Notes: generated from the sequence alone by a model not told the origin. 64,000 nucleotides of DNA from Saprospiraceae bacterium (GCA_016712145.1 JADJRO010000001.1:868001-932000), one strand, 5' to 3'; shown: positions 17,693 to 27,579, counted from the stretch's first letter. Numbers and translations: made by a program.

Positions 17693-18259
17693 ATGAAACT
17701 TCAATTAAACTATCTTTTAGGCATTTGCCTTTTTACTATATTCTTTTGCATTGTTTCTTGTTCAGAAGACACCCCTTTGGTAAATGAATCAGAACTCATT
17801 ACCACGTTGGAATTCGTATTAAAAACACAAAATGGTTCTGATTCAATCGTATTTAGTTTTAAAGATTTAGATGGAGATGGCGGAAATCCACCTGTCATTA
17901 TTTCACCAAAATTAAAATCCAATACCAATTATCTGACAAGCTTGAAATTATTGAACGAATCCAGTGCTCCCATTGTAAACATTACAGAAGAAATTATTTC
18001 AGAAGGCACTGAACATCAGTTTTTTTACACACCCACTGGTCAGGCAAATTTACAATTTACATATCTTGATTTTGATACGAACACCTATCCTGTGGGTACA
18101 AAAACAAACATGGCTACTGGAAACCCTGGTACAGGTATTTTGAAAATTAACTTGAAACATTTACCAGATAAAAAAGCAAGTGGAGTTCAAAATGGCGACA
18201 TCACAAACTCCGGTGGAGAAACTGATATTGAACTAACATTTGATATCGTTGTAGAATGA
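17693..18259 (+). CDS. Putative lipoprotein partnering a TonB-dependent receptor
   Basis: 188 residues. A lipobox (FCIVSCSED, Cys at about 23) marks it as a lipoprotein. The mature part is a beta-rich domain (ELITTLEFVLKTQ ... FSFKDLDGDGGNPPVIISP ... NITEEIISEGTEHQFFYTP) of a kind commonly found next to TonB receptors in Bacteroidota. Its stop overlaps the receptor start by 4 bp (ATGA), implying translational coupling. Probably sits at the outer membrane and helps substrate capture; the substrate is not proven. Confidence 0.75.
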   Translation: MKLQLNYLLGICLFTIFFCIVSCSEDTPLVNESELITTLEFVLKTQNGSDSIVFSFKDLDGDGGNPPVIISPKLKSNTNYLTSLKLLNESSAPIVNITEEIISEGTEHQFFYTPTGQANLQFTYLDFDTNTYPVGTKTNMATGNPGTGILKINLKHLPDKKASGVQNGDITNSGGETDIELTFDIVVE

Positions 18260-20556
18260 GACTTATTCTAAGTCTATTATTGAGTTGGATGATTTCTGAT
18301 TTTGGTCATACACAGGAATGCACGCTTCGTCTGTCTGGTAAAATTATTGACCCACATCATAACTCAAGTTTGGAATTTGCTTCCGTTTACATAGAAGAAA
18401 CGGGACAATATGGTGAAACCGATTCAGTTGGTGCATATGAAATCCTAAAACTTTGTCCAGGTGAATACCATCTGACCATTCGCCATATAGGTTGTGAAAC
18501 AAAATCCATGTTTGTCGAATTGAATGAATCAAAGGTTTTAAACATTGAAATGGAACATCATGCCTATTATTTGCAAAGCATCACCATTCAAGACCACAGA
18601 AACAGAAATGAGTCGACAACCCAGAATACTTTAAAAACAAATGAGTTATTAAAAGACAGTGGCAAGCCCTTATCCAGTATGCTTGAAAATATTTCAGGAG
18701 TATATTCTATAAAAAATGGTTCTGGAATTGCAAAGCCGGTTATTCATGGATTAACTGGAAATCGCGTGAGCATATTAAATAATGGTGTTTTACAGGCTGG
18801 TCAGCAATGGGGTGCCGATCATGCTCCTGAAATTGATCCGCTGAGTGCACAGCAAATCACAGTTATAAAAGGTGTAGATGCCATACCGTATGGAGGAAAT
18901 AGTTTAGGGGGAATTATACTTACCGAAAGCGGACCGGTGGATCAAGATCCACATGTGCATGGTACTGCATTGGTGCATTATCAATCGAATGGACGCGGAA
19001 TGTACAGTGGGATTCGAATTGATCAAGCCCGAAAACATTTTGACTGGAGATACACCGGGTCATTAAAAATTAATGGGGATCATTCAAGCCCAAATTACTT
19101 CCTAAGCAATACCGGAAATCGGGAAGTAGGCAGTTCGCTGGAGTGGATCAGGAAAATACAATCGTATAAACAGCATAAACTTTACTACAGTTTCTTTTAT
19201 TCAGCACCAGGAATTTTAAGAGGATCTCACATCGGAAATTTAACCGATCTTGAATCTGCTATTCATGCTGATACTCCCTTCTTTACCAAGGACCATTTCA
19301 GTTATTCACTCGAATCACCAAGACAAAAAATTGAACATCACTTATTAAAATGGAATTATCAGCACAATGATTCAAATAAACTTCTTGAAATACAAGCCGC
19401 AAGCCAAATCAATCATAGAAGGGAATATGATGTAAGACGCGGATCAAGATCCGATATCCCTGCATTGGATCTTGTATTGCAATCTTATACTTTGGACATC
19501 AAACAACGATTACAATTAGAACATGATGTCCTTTATTATGGTTTACAAACAAAATTCAACACAAACCAAAATCAAGCAGGAACTGGAATTTTGCCATTAA
19601 TCCCAGATTATCAGTTATACAATGGTGCAGTTTTTATGAATTGGAAACATCCGTGGGCAAATAACATTGTTGAACTGGGTGCACGATATGATTTAATTCA
19701 TCAACAAGTCCATCCTTATTCGTTAAGTTTACCAAGGACCCTCCTAAAAGAATCCGCTTCCTTTCACAATGTGTCATCTGCTATTGGAATTCGCCGAACT
19801 ATCGTTGACGCTTGGGAAATACGTTTTAATGCCGGATATACAAAACGGTCCCCAGAAATCAATGAACGATTTAGCTTTGGATTGCATCAGGCTGTTGCTG
19901 GCATTGAAGAAGGCAACAGAAATTTAAGATCTGAAAACGCATTCAAAGGAATTTTAACTCAATCCATAAATATTACAGAGCATTTCAATTTAGAATGGAG
20001 CAGTTATTTTCAATATATAAATGACTTTATATTTCTGGAGCCTCAAAAGGAACTCCGATTGACCATTCGGGGTGCATTCCCATTATTTATTTATAAACAA
20101 ACTGATGCCCTAATTTCCGGAATGGATTTTTTAACACGATACGAATTTGCTACAAACTGGCAATTGATTGCTCAGGCAGCCATTTTGAAAGGCAGAGATT
20201 TAAATCAAAACAATCACTTAGTTTCTATGCCACCTAATAGTTTAAGCGCTTCGTTAAGTTACCAAATGAATACTTTGTGGAAATGCAAGAATGTCAAAAT
20301 CTCCTTAAGGGCTAAGCAAGTATTTAAATCAAATGCCTCCGAAAACAATCAAGAACTTTTAGCACCTCCAAATGCTTACTTTCTTTTAAATCCTGCAATT
20401 GAAACTGAGTTCAAAGCATTTTCAAAGAATTTCAAATTGCAGTTTTTGGTTGAAAACTTGTTGAATACTTCATACAGGGATTACCTCAATCGCCTTCGTT
20501 ATTTTGCTGATGAAGAGGGCATTAGCTTAAATTTTAACCTTAAAATGAATTTTTAA
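18256..20556 (+). CDS. TonB-dependent outer-membrane receptor, ZnuD-like
   Basis: 766 residues. Signal peptide (1-19), CarboxypepD_reg-like domain (about 24-105), plug domain with LSSMLENISGVYSIKNG and a VIHGLTGNRVSILNNGV motif (about 140-235), then a 22-strand-type barrel ending in an aromatic residue (LKMNF). The plug motif with ADHAPEIDPLSAQQITVIKG resembles zinc receptors of the ZnuD kind, where an ADHA motif precedes DPL. This and the His-rich gene upstream suggest zinc or another divalent metal as substrate (inference). Imports across the outer membrane using ExbBD/TonB energy. Confidence 0.85.
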   Translation: MRLILSLLLSWMISDFGHTQECTLRLSGKIIDPHHNSSLEFASVYIEETGQYGETDSVGAYEILKLCPGEYHLTIRHIGCETKSMFVELNESKVLNIEMEHHAYYLQSITIQDHRNRNESTTQNTLKTNELLKDSGKPLSSMLENISGVYSIKNGSGIAKPVIHGLTGNRVSILNNGVLQAGQQWGADHAPEIDPLSAQQITVIKGVDAIPYGGNSLGGIILTESGPVDQDPHVHGTALVHYQSNGRGMYSGIRIDQARKHFDWRYTGSLKINGDHSSPNYFLSNTGNREVGSSLEWIRKIQSYKQHKLYYSFFYSAPGILRGSHIGNLTDLESAIHADTPFFTKDHFSYSLESPRQKIEHHLLKWNYQHNDSNKLLEIQAASQINHRREYDVRRGSRSDIPALDLVLQSYTLDIKQRLQLEHDVLYYGLQTKFNTNQNQAGTGILPLIPDYQLYNGAVFMNWKHPWANNIVELGARYDLIHQQVHPYSLSLPRTLLKESASFHNVSSAIGIRRTIVDAWEIRFNAGYTKRSPEINERFSFGLHQAVAGIEEGNRNLRSENAFKGILTQSINITEHFNLEWSSYFQYINDFIFLEPQKELRLTIRGAFPLFIYKQTDALISGMDFLTRYEFATNWQLIAQAAILKGRDLNQNNHLVSMPPNSLSASLSYQMNTLWKCKNVKISLRAKQVFKSNASENNQELLAPPNAYFLLNPAIETEFKAFSKNFKLQFLVENLLNTSYRDYLNRLRYFADEEGISLNFNLKMNF

Positions 20557-20632
20557 TTTCAGAATTAGTTGATATTTGGAACTTTTAAAGAGCTAATTCC
20601 ATTTATATTTAAAATAAATAAAAAACTAATCA

Positions 20633-21178
20633 ATGATTTATTTAATTATCGTAGTTGCCATAGCACTTCTTGCCGTTTTTATCTATAACGGATTGGTAAG
20701 CGCAAAAAATGCCGTCATGGACTCCTGGAGCAATATTGATGTTGCATTAAAAAGACGTTTTGACTTAATTCCTAATTTGGTGAATACCGTAAAAGGATAC
20801 GCGGCCCATGAATCTGGGACGCTTGAAAAAGTGATTGCAGCACGTAATGCCGCAATGAATGTCCCTAAAGGAGATATCAATGGACAAATTGCAGCGGACC
20901 ATACATTAACCGCAAGTCTGCGGCAGGTTTTTGCATTAGCAGAAAATTATCCAGACTTAAAAGCCAACACCAACTTTTTACAGTTACAGGATAAATTGAA
21001 TGAAATTGAATCGAATCTTGAAAATGCACGCCGCTATTACAATGCCACTGTACGTGAAAACAATAATAAAGTGGAGGGTTTTCCAGGGGTATTGTTTGCG
21101 AGTAGTTTTGGCTTTCATACATTTGACTTCTTCGAATCAGATGAACAAAGTCGTCAAAATGTGAATGTTCAATTTTAA
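20633..21178 (+). CDS. lemA: LemA family protein
   Basis: 181 residues. One N-terminal membrane helix (about 2-20), then the LemA signature: NIDVALKRRFDLIPNLVNTVKGYA near 35-58, and IESNLENARRYYNATVRENN near 125-145, forming the coiled helical bundle. Bacterial LemA proteins are anchored with the bundle in the periplasm; their biochemical role is unclear. It is followed 15 bp later by a DUF2207 protein, a pairing seen in many bacteria, so the two are probably co-transcribed. Confidence 0.92.
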   Translation: MIYLIIVVAIALLAVFIYNGLVSAKNAVMDSWSNIDVALKRRFDLIPNLVNTVKGYAAHESGTLEKVIAARNAAMNVPKGDINGQIAADHTLTASLRQVFALAENYPDLKANTNFLQLQDKLNEIESNLENARRYYNATVRENNNKVEGFPGVLFASSFGFHTFDFFESDEQSRQNVNVQF

Positions 21179-21193
21179 TCAGCTCTAGTATTC

Positions 21194-22897
21194 ATGCGTT
21201 ATATCCCCTTATATGTATTAATTGTATTATTATCTTTTGTAAATGCATATGCTCAGGAATTCTATTACATCCCAAACTATCGGGTTGAAATAAAGGTTTT
21301 AAAAGACGGCAGCCTGGATATTACTGAAACCATTCAGGCCCAATTTACTGAACCCCGGCATGGCCTTTTAGTAGACAAACCTTTAAAGTACAAAGTTGAT
21401 ACCAGGACTTCCGGTGAATGGCTGGATCAATTATTTCCACATGAATTATTTATTGAAAACATTCGCGTAGAACAACACAATTTTGAAGTTCAACGGATGG
21501 GAACCGGAATCCGTATTAAAATTGGAGATGCAGATAAATATGTAGAAGGCGAACAAATTTACAAGATTCACTATAAAATCTGGAATGGTTTATTGCATGG
21601 CAATGGAAAAACGGAGCTGTATTGGAATCTGATCGGGGATCATTGGAATACCGATATCAGAAAGCTTGATTTTAAAATTGAAATTCCTAAAGGAATAAAT
21701 TTGACTTCATCTGATTACGAAATCAGAACAGGAACCTATGGTGCCAGGGAGCAAGCCGGAGTTATTAATTACAATAATGGAGTCTTTGAAGGGTATAGCA
21801 CTGAAACACTAGGCAACGGAAAAGCAATGACAGTTGCAATCCGTATGCCGGAAGGAATCATTCAAACCTATTCCAAAACAAGTTTGTGGTTCTACCATTT
21901 TAAATACGTATTGCTACCCTTGATGATGTTGGTTAGTTTTTTCTATGCCTGGTGGAAACATGGACGAGATACCAAATTAGCTGATATGGTAGCTTATATG
22001 CCACCAAAAGATATGGATTCTGCATTGGCTGGATATGCCATTGATATCCGTTCTGATAAACGAGATGCACTGTCCTTGATTCCGTATTTTGGATCCTTGG
22101 GTTATTTAAAGATTGAACACCTAAAAAAGAAAGGATTCTTTGAAGAAGATCAGATTACATTTATAAAATTAAAACCACTTCCTGCAAATGCAGCTCCACA
22201 CCAGAGAATGTTTTTTGAAGGACTCTTTGCAAGCAGGGATCGTGTTACATTAGAAAGCCTAAAAGACAGTTTTTACGTTACCCTTCAAAATACACTTCAG
22301 TCCATTAAGGACTCCGTATTAAATTCTGATTATTTCACACGAAAATCTGTGAGTATTTATTGGACTGCCATATGGTCAATAATCCTCGCCGCAATTTTGA
22401 ATGCTGTATTCTGTTTTTTTGCGGGACGGTTTGTTTTTCTTGGATTTACTATACTACTAGCCTTAGTACTGATACTTATAGCCTTTATCCTGTTAAAGCG
22501 ATCCCAAAAAGGAGATGAAGAATTTAAGGAAATCAAAGGTTTTAAAAAATTTATAAAGCTGGCTGAAAAATCCAAACTTGAATTTTTAATAAAAGAAGAC
22601 CCATCGTATTTTGATAAAACCCTCCCTTATGCCATTGCATTTAATTGTGTTGATGAATGGTGTGACAAATTTAATGGAATCCAAATGCAAGCCCCGACCT
22701 GGTATTCCTCAAATGTGCCCTTCTACAATTCATCCGGTGTTTGGAATATGTCGAATTTTTCTGAAACGATGTCTTCATCATTAAGTGAAATGCGATCCGT
22801 TATGTCCAGTCAACCATCATCCAGTGGATCTTCCTCAGGAGGAGGAGGTTCATTTTCAGGAGGTGGATTTGGAGGTGGAGGTGGCAGCAGTTGGTAA
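21194..22897 (+). CDS. DUF2207 membrane protein with Gly/Ser tail
   Basis: 567 residues. Signal peptide (1-21), extracytoplasmic DUF2207 domain (about 25-220; YRVEIKVLKDGSLDITETI), a membrane helix near 235-255, a soluble region, two close helices near 395-435 and a C-terminal low-complexity tail (SSSGSSSGGGGSFSGGG...SSW). The glycine-rich end before a terminal SSW is characteristic of DUF2207 proteins. Partner of the LemA gene upstream. Function unknown; envelope stress or surface assembly roles have been proposed for the family only loosely. Confidence 0.88.
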   Translation: MRYIPLYVLIVLLSFVNAYAQEFYYIPNYRVEIKVLKDGSLDITETIQAQFTEPRHGLLVDKPLKYKVDTRTSGEWLDQLFPHELFIENIRVEQHNFEVQRMGTGIRIKIGDADKYVEGEQIYKIHYKIWNGLLHGNGKTELYWNLIGDHWNTDIRKLDFKIEIPKGINLTSSDYEIRTGTYGAREQAGVINYNNGVFEGYSTETLGNGKAMTVAIRMPEGIIQTYSKTSLWFYHFKYVLLPLMMLVSFFYAWWKHGRDTKLADMVAYMPPKDMDSALAGYAIDIRSDKRDALSLIPYFGSLGYLKIEHLKKKGFFEEDQITFIKLKPLPANAAPHQRMFFEGLFASRDRVTLESLKDSFYVTLQNTLQSIKDSVLNSDYFTRKSVSIYWTAIWSIILAAILNAVFCFFAGRFVFLGFTILLALVLILIAFILLKRSQKGDEEFKEIKGFKKFIKLAEKSKLEFLIKEDPSYFDKTLPYAIAFNCVDEWCDKFNGIQMQAPTWYSSNVPFYNSSGVWNMSNFSETMSSSLSEMRSVMSSQPSSSGSSSGGGGSFSGGGFGGGGGSSW

Positions 22898-22976
22898 TGA
22901 ATTCTGGCACAGGATTGAGTTATGCTTCTTGTTATGCTAAATGATTTTCAAAACAAACCAATTATCCGTTATCAAT

Positions 22977-23363
22977 TTATCTAAGCGGTTCGTCATTTGA
23001 TTCTGGACTCCCTTTATAATCCACAAAAAAATGAATCCAGATAGAACGAGAGAACTTAAACCAGAATACAAAGCTGCCAATCAGCACTAAACAAAGTATA
23101 AACAAGCTTAGCTGCCAATCCAATTTGAAAACAAGGATGAGCATCCCTGCAAAAAGCAAACTAAAAAAGCCAGAGAAGATATATGAAATAAACATGGCTC
23201 CGTAATAAAATCCGGGCTCTCTGTTAAAAGACTCTTTGCAAACAGGACATTTTTCATGCATTTTAAAGCTATAATCCAAAAAATAACTTTTGTTTGGAAA
23301 CAGCATCCCTTTCCTACATGCAGGACAGGTTAAATTAAATATTGATCTAAGTTTTGACCTCAA
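22977..23363 (-). CDS. DUF983 family protein
   Basis: 128 residues. Two CPxC pairs (C13/C16 and C39/C42) form a predicted zinc ribbon ahead of two membrane helices (about 52-80 and 85-108). FNLTCPACRKGMLF, EPGFYYGAMFISYIFSG are typical DUF983 signatures. Function of the family is unknown. Convergent with DUF2207; no strong terminator seen between them. Confidence 0.9.
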   Translation of the reverse strand: MRSKLRSIFNLTCPACRKGMLFPNKSYFLDYSFKMHEKCPVCKESFNREPGFYYGAMFISYIFSGFFSLLFAGMLILVFKLDWQLSLFILCLVLIGSFVFWFKFSRSIWIHFFVDYKGSPESNDEPLR

Positions 23364-23502
23364 GGAATTAAATTTTTTAAACAGTATACTGTGAAGTAGC
23401 TAATTAAATAATACGTGGCTTCAAGCTGGAGGCCTCATGAATATTATTAAATGGACTCTGATTGCATAGTTTCAGGCCTAATAATCAAATAAACACTCTT
23501 TG

Positions 23503-23574
23503 TGACCCTGTGAGGAATCGAACCTCAACCTGAAGAACCGGAATCTTCTATTCTATCCGTTGAACTACAGGGCC
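23503..23574 (-). tRNA. tRNA-Arg, anticodon CCG
   Basis: 72 nt on the minus strand: acceptor GGCCCTG/CAGGGTC, D-stem GTTC/GAAT, anticodon stem GAAGA/TCTTC around the loop TTCCGGT, T-stem TGAGG/CCTCA with loop TTCGATT, discriminator A. Anticodon CCG reads the arginine codon CGG. CCA is not encoded. A perfect TAACTTTG box lies 7 bp upstream. Confidence 0.93.
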
Positions 23575-23580
23575 AAAGCG

Positions 23581-23588
23581 CAAAGTTA
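23581..23588 (-). promoter_or_regulatory. -7 box of tRNA-Arg
   Basis: TAACTTTG on the minus strand, perfect TAnnTTTG, implying transcription starts almost at the mature 5' end. Confidence 0.55.
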
Positions 23589-23703
23589 AACATATCCCGG
23601 TCTTCAATCAAATTTTACCGGCATTCGATAAATACAATTCCAAATATTAAGCCTATTAATTATAAATTAACTAACTATGATGACCTAAAAAATTGTACAT
23701 CCT

Positions 23704-25733
23704 ATGAAGAACATCCTATTTCTCTGGAATTTGTATTTCAGTATGCTCATGCATTCGATTTGTTTTTCACAAAGCTTAGAAACCGAAGCTTTCGAAGTAT
23801 TTGAAGGCAGCCAAACCGAACAAATTGAGAAACTAAACGACCGGTCTTTTGAAAAAAACATAGAAGCGTATCTAAAACATCCCCTTGATTTAAATCATAC
23901 CAATTTCGAAAGCATCCTTTCGTTTCCTCTTTTTGAAAAATATCATGCGGAATTAATCATAGCGTATTTAAAAGTCCACAGACCTCTAAAATCTGTATAT
24001 GAATTGCAAACGATTGATGGATTGCCCTTGAACATTCTTAAAAATAGTTTGCCTTATCTTATTCTAAGGGATTCATTAAAACCTAAAAAATTACTAAAAA
24101 TAATTGGCAGAAAAGATACTCATAAACTGATATTCAGGTGGGGACGCAGCTTTGATGCAACTGATTCAACAAACAATGCTGCATATCTGGGAAGTCCGGA
24201 TAAATTTTACTGCAGATATAAATCTGCAGTCCCGGGTCGATATGCTATGGCGCTCACTTTCGAAAAAGATGCGGGCGAAGTCTGGATTCAAAAAAGAGGA
24301 ACTAAAGGGTTTGATTACACTTCTGCATATATTGAAATTGAGCAGCTGACTCCGCGATTAAAAAAAATTATCCTTGGAGATTATCAGATTTGTATTGGAC
24401 AAGGCCTTTTAGTAGATAATAGCTTCAGTATAGAAAGTGGCGATGCATTGGCTTCAGGGATCAAGCGTACCGGATTATTGAAACCGTATCAATCGATCCG
24501 AGAATCTGATATGTTAAGGGGAATCGGGATGAATATGCAAATAAATCTCAATACCTATGCGCTATTATATTATTCCTCTGTGAGGCAGGATGCAAAGCTT
24601 TCAATTAGGATGGATCCAACCAAGAACGACACCAATTATCTAATCAGTTCAATTCTAACCACGTCCTATCATAGAGATTCGAATGAATTGGAATCCAAAA
24701 ACAGCGCTCAATTTGAATTAAAGGGAATGAGCCTAATTTCAAAAATCAAGTCCTTCAAGATTGGTTTTAATGGGCTTATTAGCAATCAGCAATACCTATG
24801 GGATGATCAAAAGCGATTGGACCGCAGCTTTCTTAGTACAAGGAATCAGAACTTGCAAGCATCTATCGATCACAGCTATTTGTTCAAAAACATGAGTCTA
24901 TATGGTGAGATCGTGATGGATCAACACAATCAAAAAGCATGGATGGAGTCCATGGTAATCAGTCCATCAAAGAACATGGAAGTTCGAATTCATTATCACC
25001 ACTTTGATCGAGGCAACTTTCAATATTATAGCAACACCAATAGCAGCAGCGGCATGAGCTTCAATGAAAAATCATTACAAATCAGCTGGTCAATTAGACT
25101 TAATGTTCGATGGAATATAACAGGAAATGCCCATTTTACAGCATATCCATGGCTTCGATACCAGGAAAGCCATCGCACGAATCAAAGCCAGTACGTCCTT
25201 CGGATTTCATGCAGTGAGCGAAAAAAATGGAGTGCATATGTACTTCTCCAATCAGGATTTCAAGAACAAAATAGCATTCATTCAAGTAACAAGCAAGATG
25301 AACTGACCGGGCTCAATAACTTTCAAATGCGTGTTAACATTGAGATGAAAACAAGCACCGATCTCAGCTGGCGAAGTCGGATTGAACTTCGAAAAAGTGA
25401 AATTAACATGGAATCTGGTACCGGATTTTTGATTAGCACAGACTTTTTATATAAAAATATTGAATCCAAAATATCCGGAAACATCCGCTATGCAGTTTAC
25501 AACATTCCAGCATATGCAAATCGAATCTATTCATTTCAAAATGATGTTTCCGGTGTCTATAATTTAGATACTCTGGAAAAGGCTATTCGATTTACCTAAA
25601 TGTTCGATGGCGAATTACAGGCCCGATTATGCTAGAATGCCGATGGAGCGGGCAGTTTAAGCAATTACAAGATAAAGAAAATGGAATTTCTAAAACGCAG
25701 GATGTGAAAATTCAAGTACAATTCAAATTTTAA
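23704..25733 (+). CDS. Secreted helix-hairpin-helix/beta-rich protein with one apparent frameshift
   Basis: Signal peptide (1-23, ends CFSQ), then a helical region (about 45-120; HPLDLNHTNFESILSFPLF and SVYELQTIDGLPLNILKNSLPYL) that resembles ComEA-like helix-hairpin-helix repeats, then about 500 residues of beta-strand-rich sequence that could be an outer-membrane barrel. The frame as given stops at 25599, but one extra A in the AAAA run at 25577-25580 gives EKGYSIYLNVRWRITGPIM and a continuous frame to TAA at 25731-25733 ending in VQFKF, a barrel-like aromatic end. Full product about 676 residues. Function unknown. Confidence 0.75.
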
Positions 25734-25988
25734 ATTCTTGAATTCAGATCAGCAGTCAACTAAACGAAAATTCTATAACCCAGACAGAAATACTGACCAA
25801 AATCACGTTATTTTGGAAGCTGTAGCTATGATTTTTTGCACATTAATTCGCTGTATTTCTAAAAAAATATTAAAAAAAATTTGCATATTTAAAAAATATT
25901 ATACCTTTGATATGGTTTTTGGAATGTAATGTCAATTCAAGAATCAATATATTGAAATTTTTTATTCGTTAACGTTAAAAAACTAAAC

Positions 25989-26513
25989 ATGGCAAAAGCA
26001 CGTTCAACTGCTAAAAAACCTGCTAAAAAAGCAGGCGCTAAAAAAGCTACCGCTAAGAAAGGGGCAGCTAAAAAAGCTGCTCCAAAAAAAGCAGCTAAAA
26101 AAGGTGGTGCTAAAAAAGCAACTGCTAAAAAAGCTGCTCCAAAAAAAGCAGCTAAAAAAGGTGGTGCTAAAAAAGCTACCGCTAAAAAAGCAGCTCCTAA
26201 GAAAGCAGCTAAAAAAGGTGGTGCTAAAAAAGCTACCGCTAAAAAAGCAGCTCCTAAGAAAGCAGCTAAAAAAGGCGGAGCTAAAAAAGCAACTGCTAAA
26301 AAAGGTGGTGCTAAAAAAGCAACTGCTAAAAAAGGTGGTGCTAAAAAAGCTACCGCTAAAAAAGGTGGTGCTAAAAAAGCTACCGCTAAAAAAGGTGGTG
26401 CTAAAAAAGCTACCGCTAAAAAACCAGCTAAGAAAGCATCTAGACCCAGAAAGAAAGCCGCTGCTGCACCAGCACCAATGGCACCAATGGGTGGAGAGAT
26501 GATGATGTCTTAA
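25989..26513 (+). CDS. Histone H1-like Lys/Ala-rich repeat protein
   Basis: 174 residues, almost wholly built of AKK, AAPKK, GGAKKATAKK units from residue 8 to 145, then RPRKKAAAAPAPMAPMGGEMMMS. Strongly basic and probably disordered, like H1-like proteins (AlgP or chlamydial Hc type), which bind DNA and help compact the nucleoid. Function here is inferred from composition only. Preceded by about 255 bp of AT-rich non-coding DNA and followed at once by a strong terminator, so it is a single-gene transcript. The DNA repeats make its length easy to change and hard to assemble. Confidence 0.8.
   Translation: MAKARSTAKKPAKKAGAKKATAKKGAAKKAAPKKAAKKGGAKKATAKKAAPKKAAKKGGAKKATAKKAAPKKAAKKGGAKKATAKKAAPKKAAKKGGAKKATAKKGGAKKATAKKGGAKKATAKKGGAKKATAKKGGAKKATAKKPAKKASRPRKKAAAAPAPMAPMGGEMMMS
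26100..26430. repeat. Nested tandem DNA repeats within the H1-like gene
   Basis: Units such as GGTGGTGCTAAAAAAGC and 30- or 60-bp multiples recur head to tail with near-identical sequence; the 60-bp period covers about 26100-26280 and a 30-bp period covers about 26280-26430. All periods are multiples of three, so copy changes keep the frame. Confidence 0.85.
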
Positions 26514-26536
26514 TAGGCATTCTTAAATCTTACAAG

Positions 26537-26568
26537 ACTCCGTTTGTTTTCAAGCGGAGTTTTTTTTT
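26537..26568 (+). terminator. Intrinsic terminator of the H1-like gene
   Basis: ACTCCG-T-TTG, loop TTTT, CAA-G-CGGAGT followed by eight more T, 24 bp after the stop codon. Confidence 0.85.
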
Positions 26569-26576
26569 GCCCAATA

Positions 26577-27557
26577 TTAATAGATCGCTTTGTTTTGTAG
26601 ACTAAAATCAGCGATCACGATTGCTGTACATGCCTCAATTACCACCGGCACCCGAAGTGCAATGCATGCATCATGCCTTCCTTTGATTTGAAATTGAACG
26701 ACTTGTTCCTCTTTCAGATTGATTGATTCTTGAACAGATCCAATGCTACTTGTTGGTTTTACTGCTACTCTAAATAGGATTTCATTGCCATTACTTATTC
26801 CACCATTGATTCCTCCAGCATGATTCGTTGCTGTTTCCCCATCCATTGTCAAAATTTGATCATTGTGTTCAGATCCATGCATTGAAGCTGCTTGAAAACC
26901 ACTACCAAACTCAATTCCTTTTATCGCTGGTATTGAAAAAACAAGGTGACTAAGTTTCGATTCAAAGGAATCAAAAAAAGGCTCACCCAATCCAATTGGT
27001 ACCTTTTGAACACGGCATTCAATGAGTCCTCCGATACTGTCTTGATTCTTTAGTGCTTGTTCAATTTGGAACTCAATGTCTTTTGAACCACCAACTTCAA
27101 TGAGCTTTGCCTGGATTGAAATCGGTTCAATTAACTTCTTTGCTAGTACACCTGCTGCTACTAATGCCAAAGTCAATCGACCACTAAAATGTCCCCCACC
27201 CCTATGATCGTTAAACGCGTTATACTTTTTAAATGCAACAAAGTCTGCATGTCCTGGCCGTGGAATGTATTGTTGCTGATCATAATCAATTGAACGTGTG
27301 TTCGTATTTTGAAACTGGATATGAATGGGTGCCCCTGTACTTTTACCATTAAAAATTCCTGATAGTAATAATGGAATATCTGCTTCACTCCGATTGGTTG
27401 TACCCATTTGGCCCGGCTTTCTTCTTAGTATGTCTTCTGAAAAATCATTTACATCAATAGGTATTCCTGCTGGAAATCCATCAATTAGAATTCCAATGGC
27501 ATCTCCATGTGATTCGCCATAAATAGTTATTCTGAAAAATTGACCAAATTGATTCAT
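26577..27557 (-). CDS. aroC: Chorismate synthase
   Basis: 326 residues, a little shorter than the usual 350-390. Converts 5-enolpyruvylshikimate 3-phosphate to chorismate, the last step of the shikimate pathway, using reduced FMN. Signatures visible: GESHG at 14-18, RRKPGQMGTTNRSEAD, YIPRPGHAD, HRGGGHFSGRLT and the C-terminal GRHDACIALRVPVVIEA. The shortfall is spread through loops, and all active-site motifs are present, so I expect it to work. A TAGCTTTG promoter box lies 23 bp upstream of the ATG. Confidence 0.95.
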   Translation of the reverse strand: MNQFGQFFRITIYGESHGDAIGILIDGFPAGIPIDVNDFSEDILRRKPGQMGTTNRSEADIPLLLSGIFNGKSTGAPIHIQFQNTNTRSIDYDQQQYIPRPGHADFVAFKKYNAFNDHRGGGHFSGRLTLALVAAGVLAKKLIEPISIQAKLIEVGGSKDIEFQIEQALKNQDSIGGLIECRVQKVPIGLGEPFFDSFESKLSHLVFSIPAIKGIEFGSGFQAASMHGSEHNDQILTMDGETATNHAGGINGGISNGNEILFRVAVKPTSSIGSVQESINLKEEQVVQFQIKGRHDACIALRVPVVIEACTAIVIADFSLQNKAIY

Positions 27558-27579
27558 GTATTTAAATTCCTTTCTGGCA

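Noticed and set aside
26104..26502. Alternative plus-strand frame of Lys/Leu repeats in the H1-like gene
   Set aside because: It is an overlapping frame forced by the DNA repeats. The frame from 25989 has a proper start, a distinct C-terminal tail and a terminator right after.
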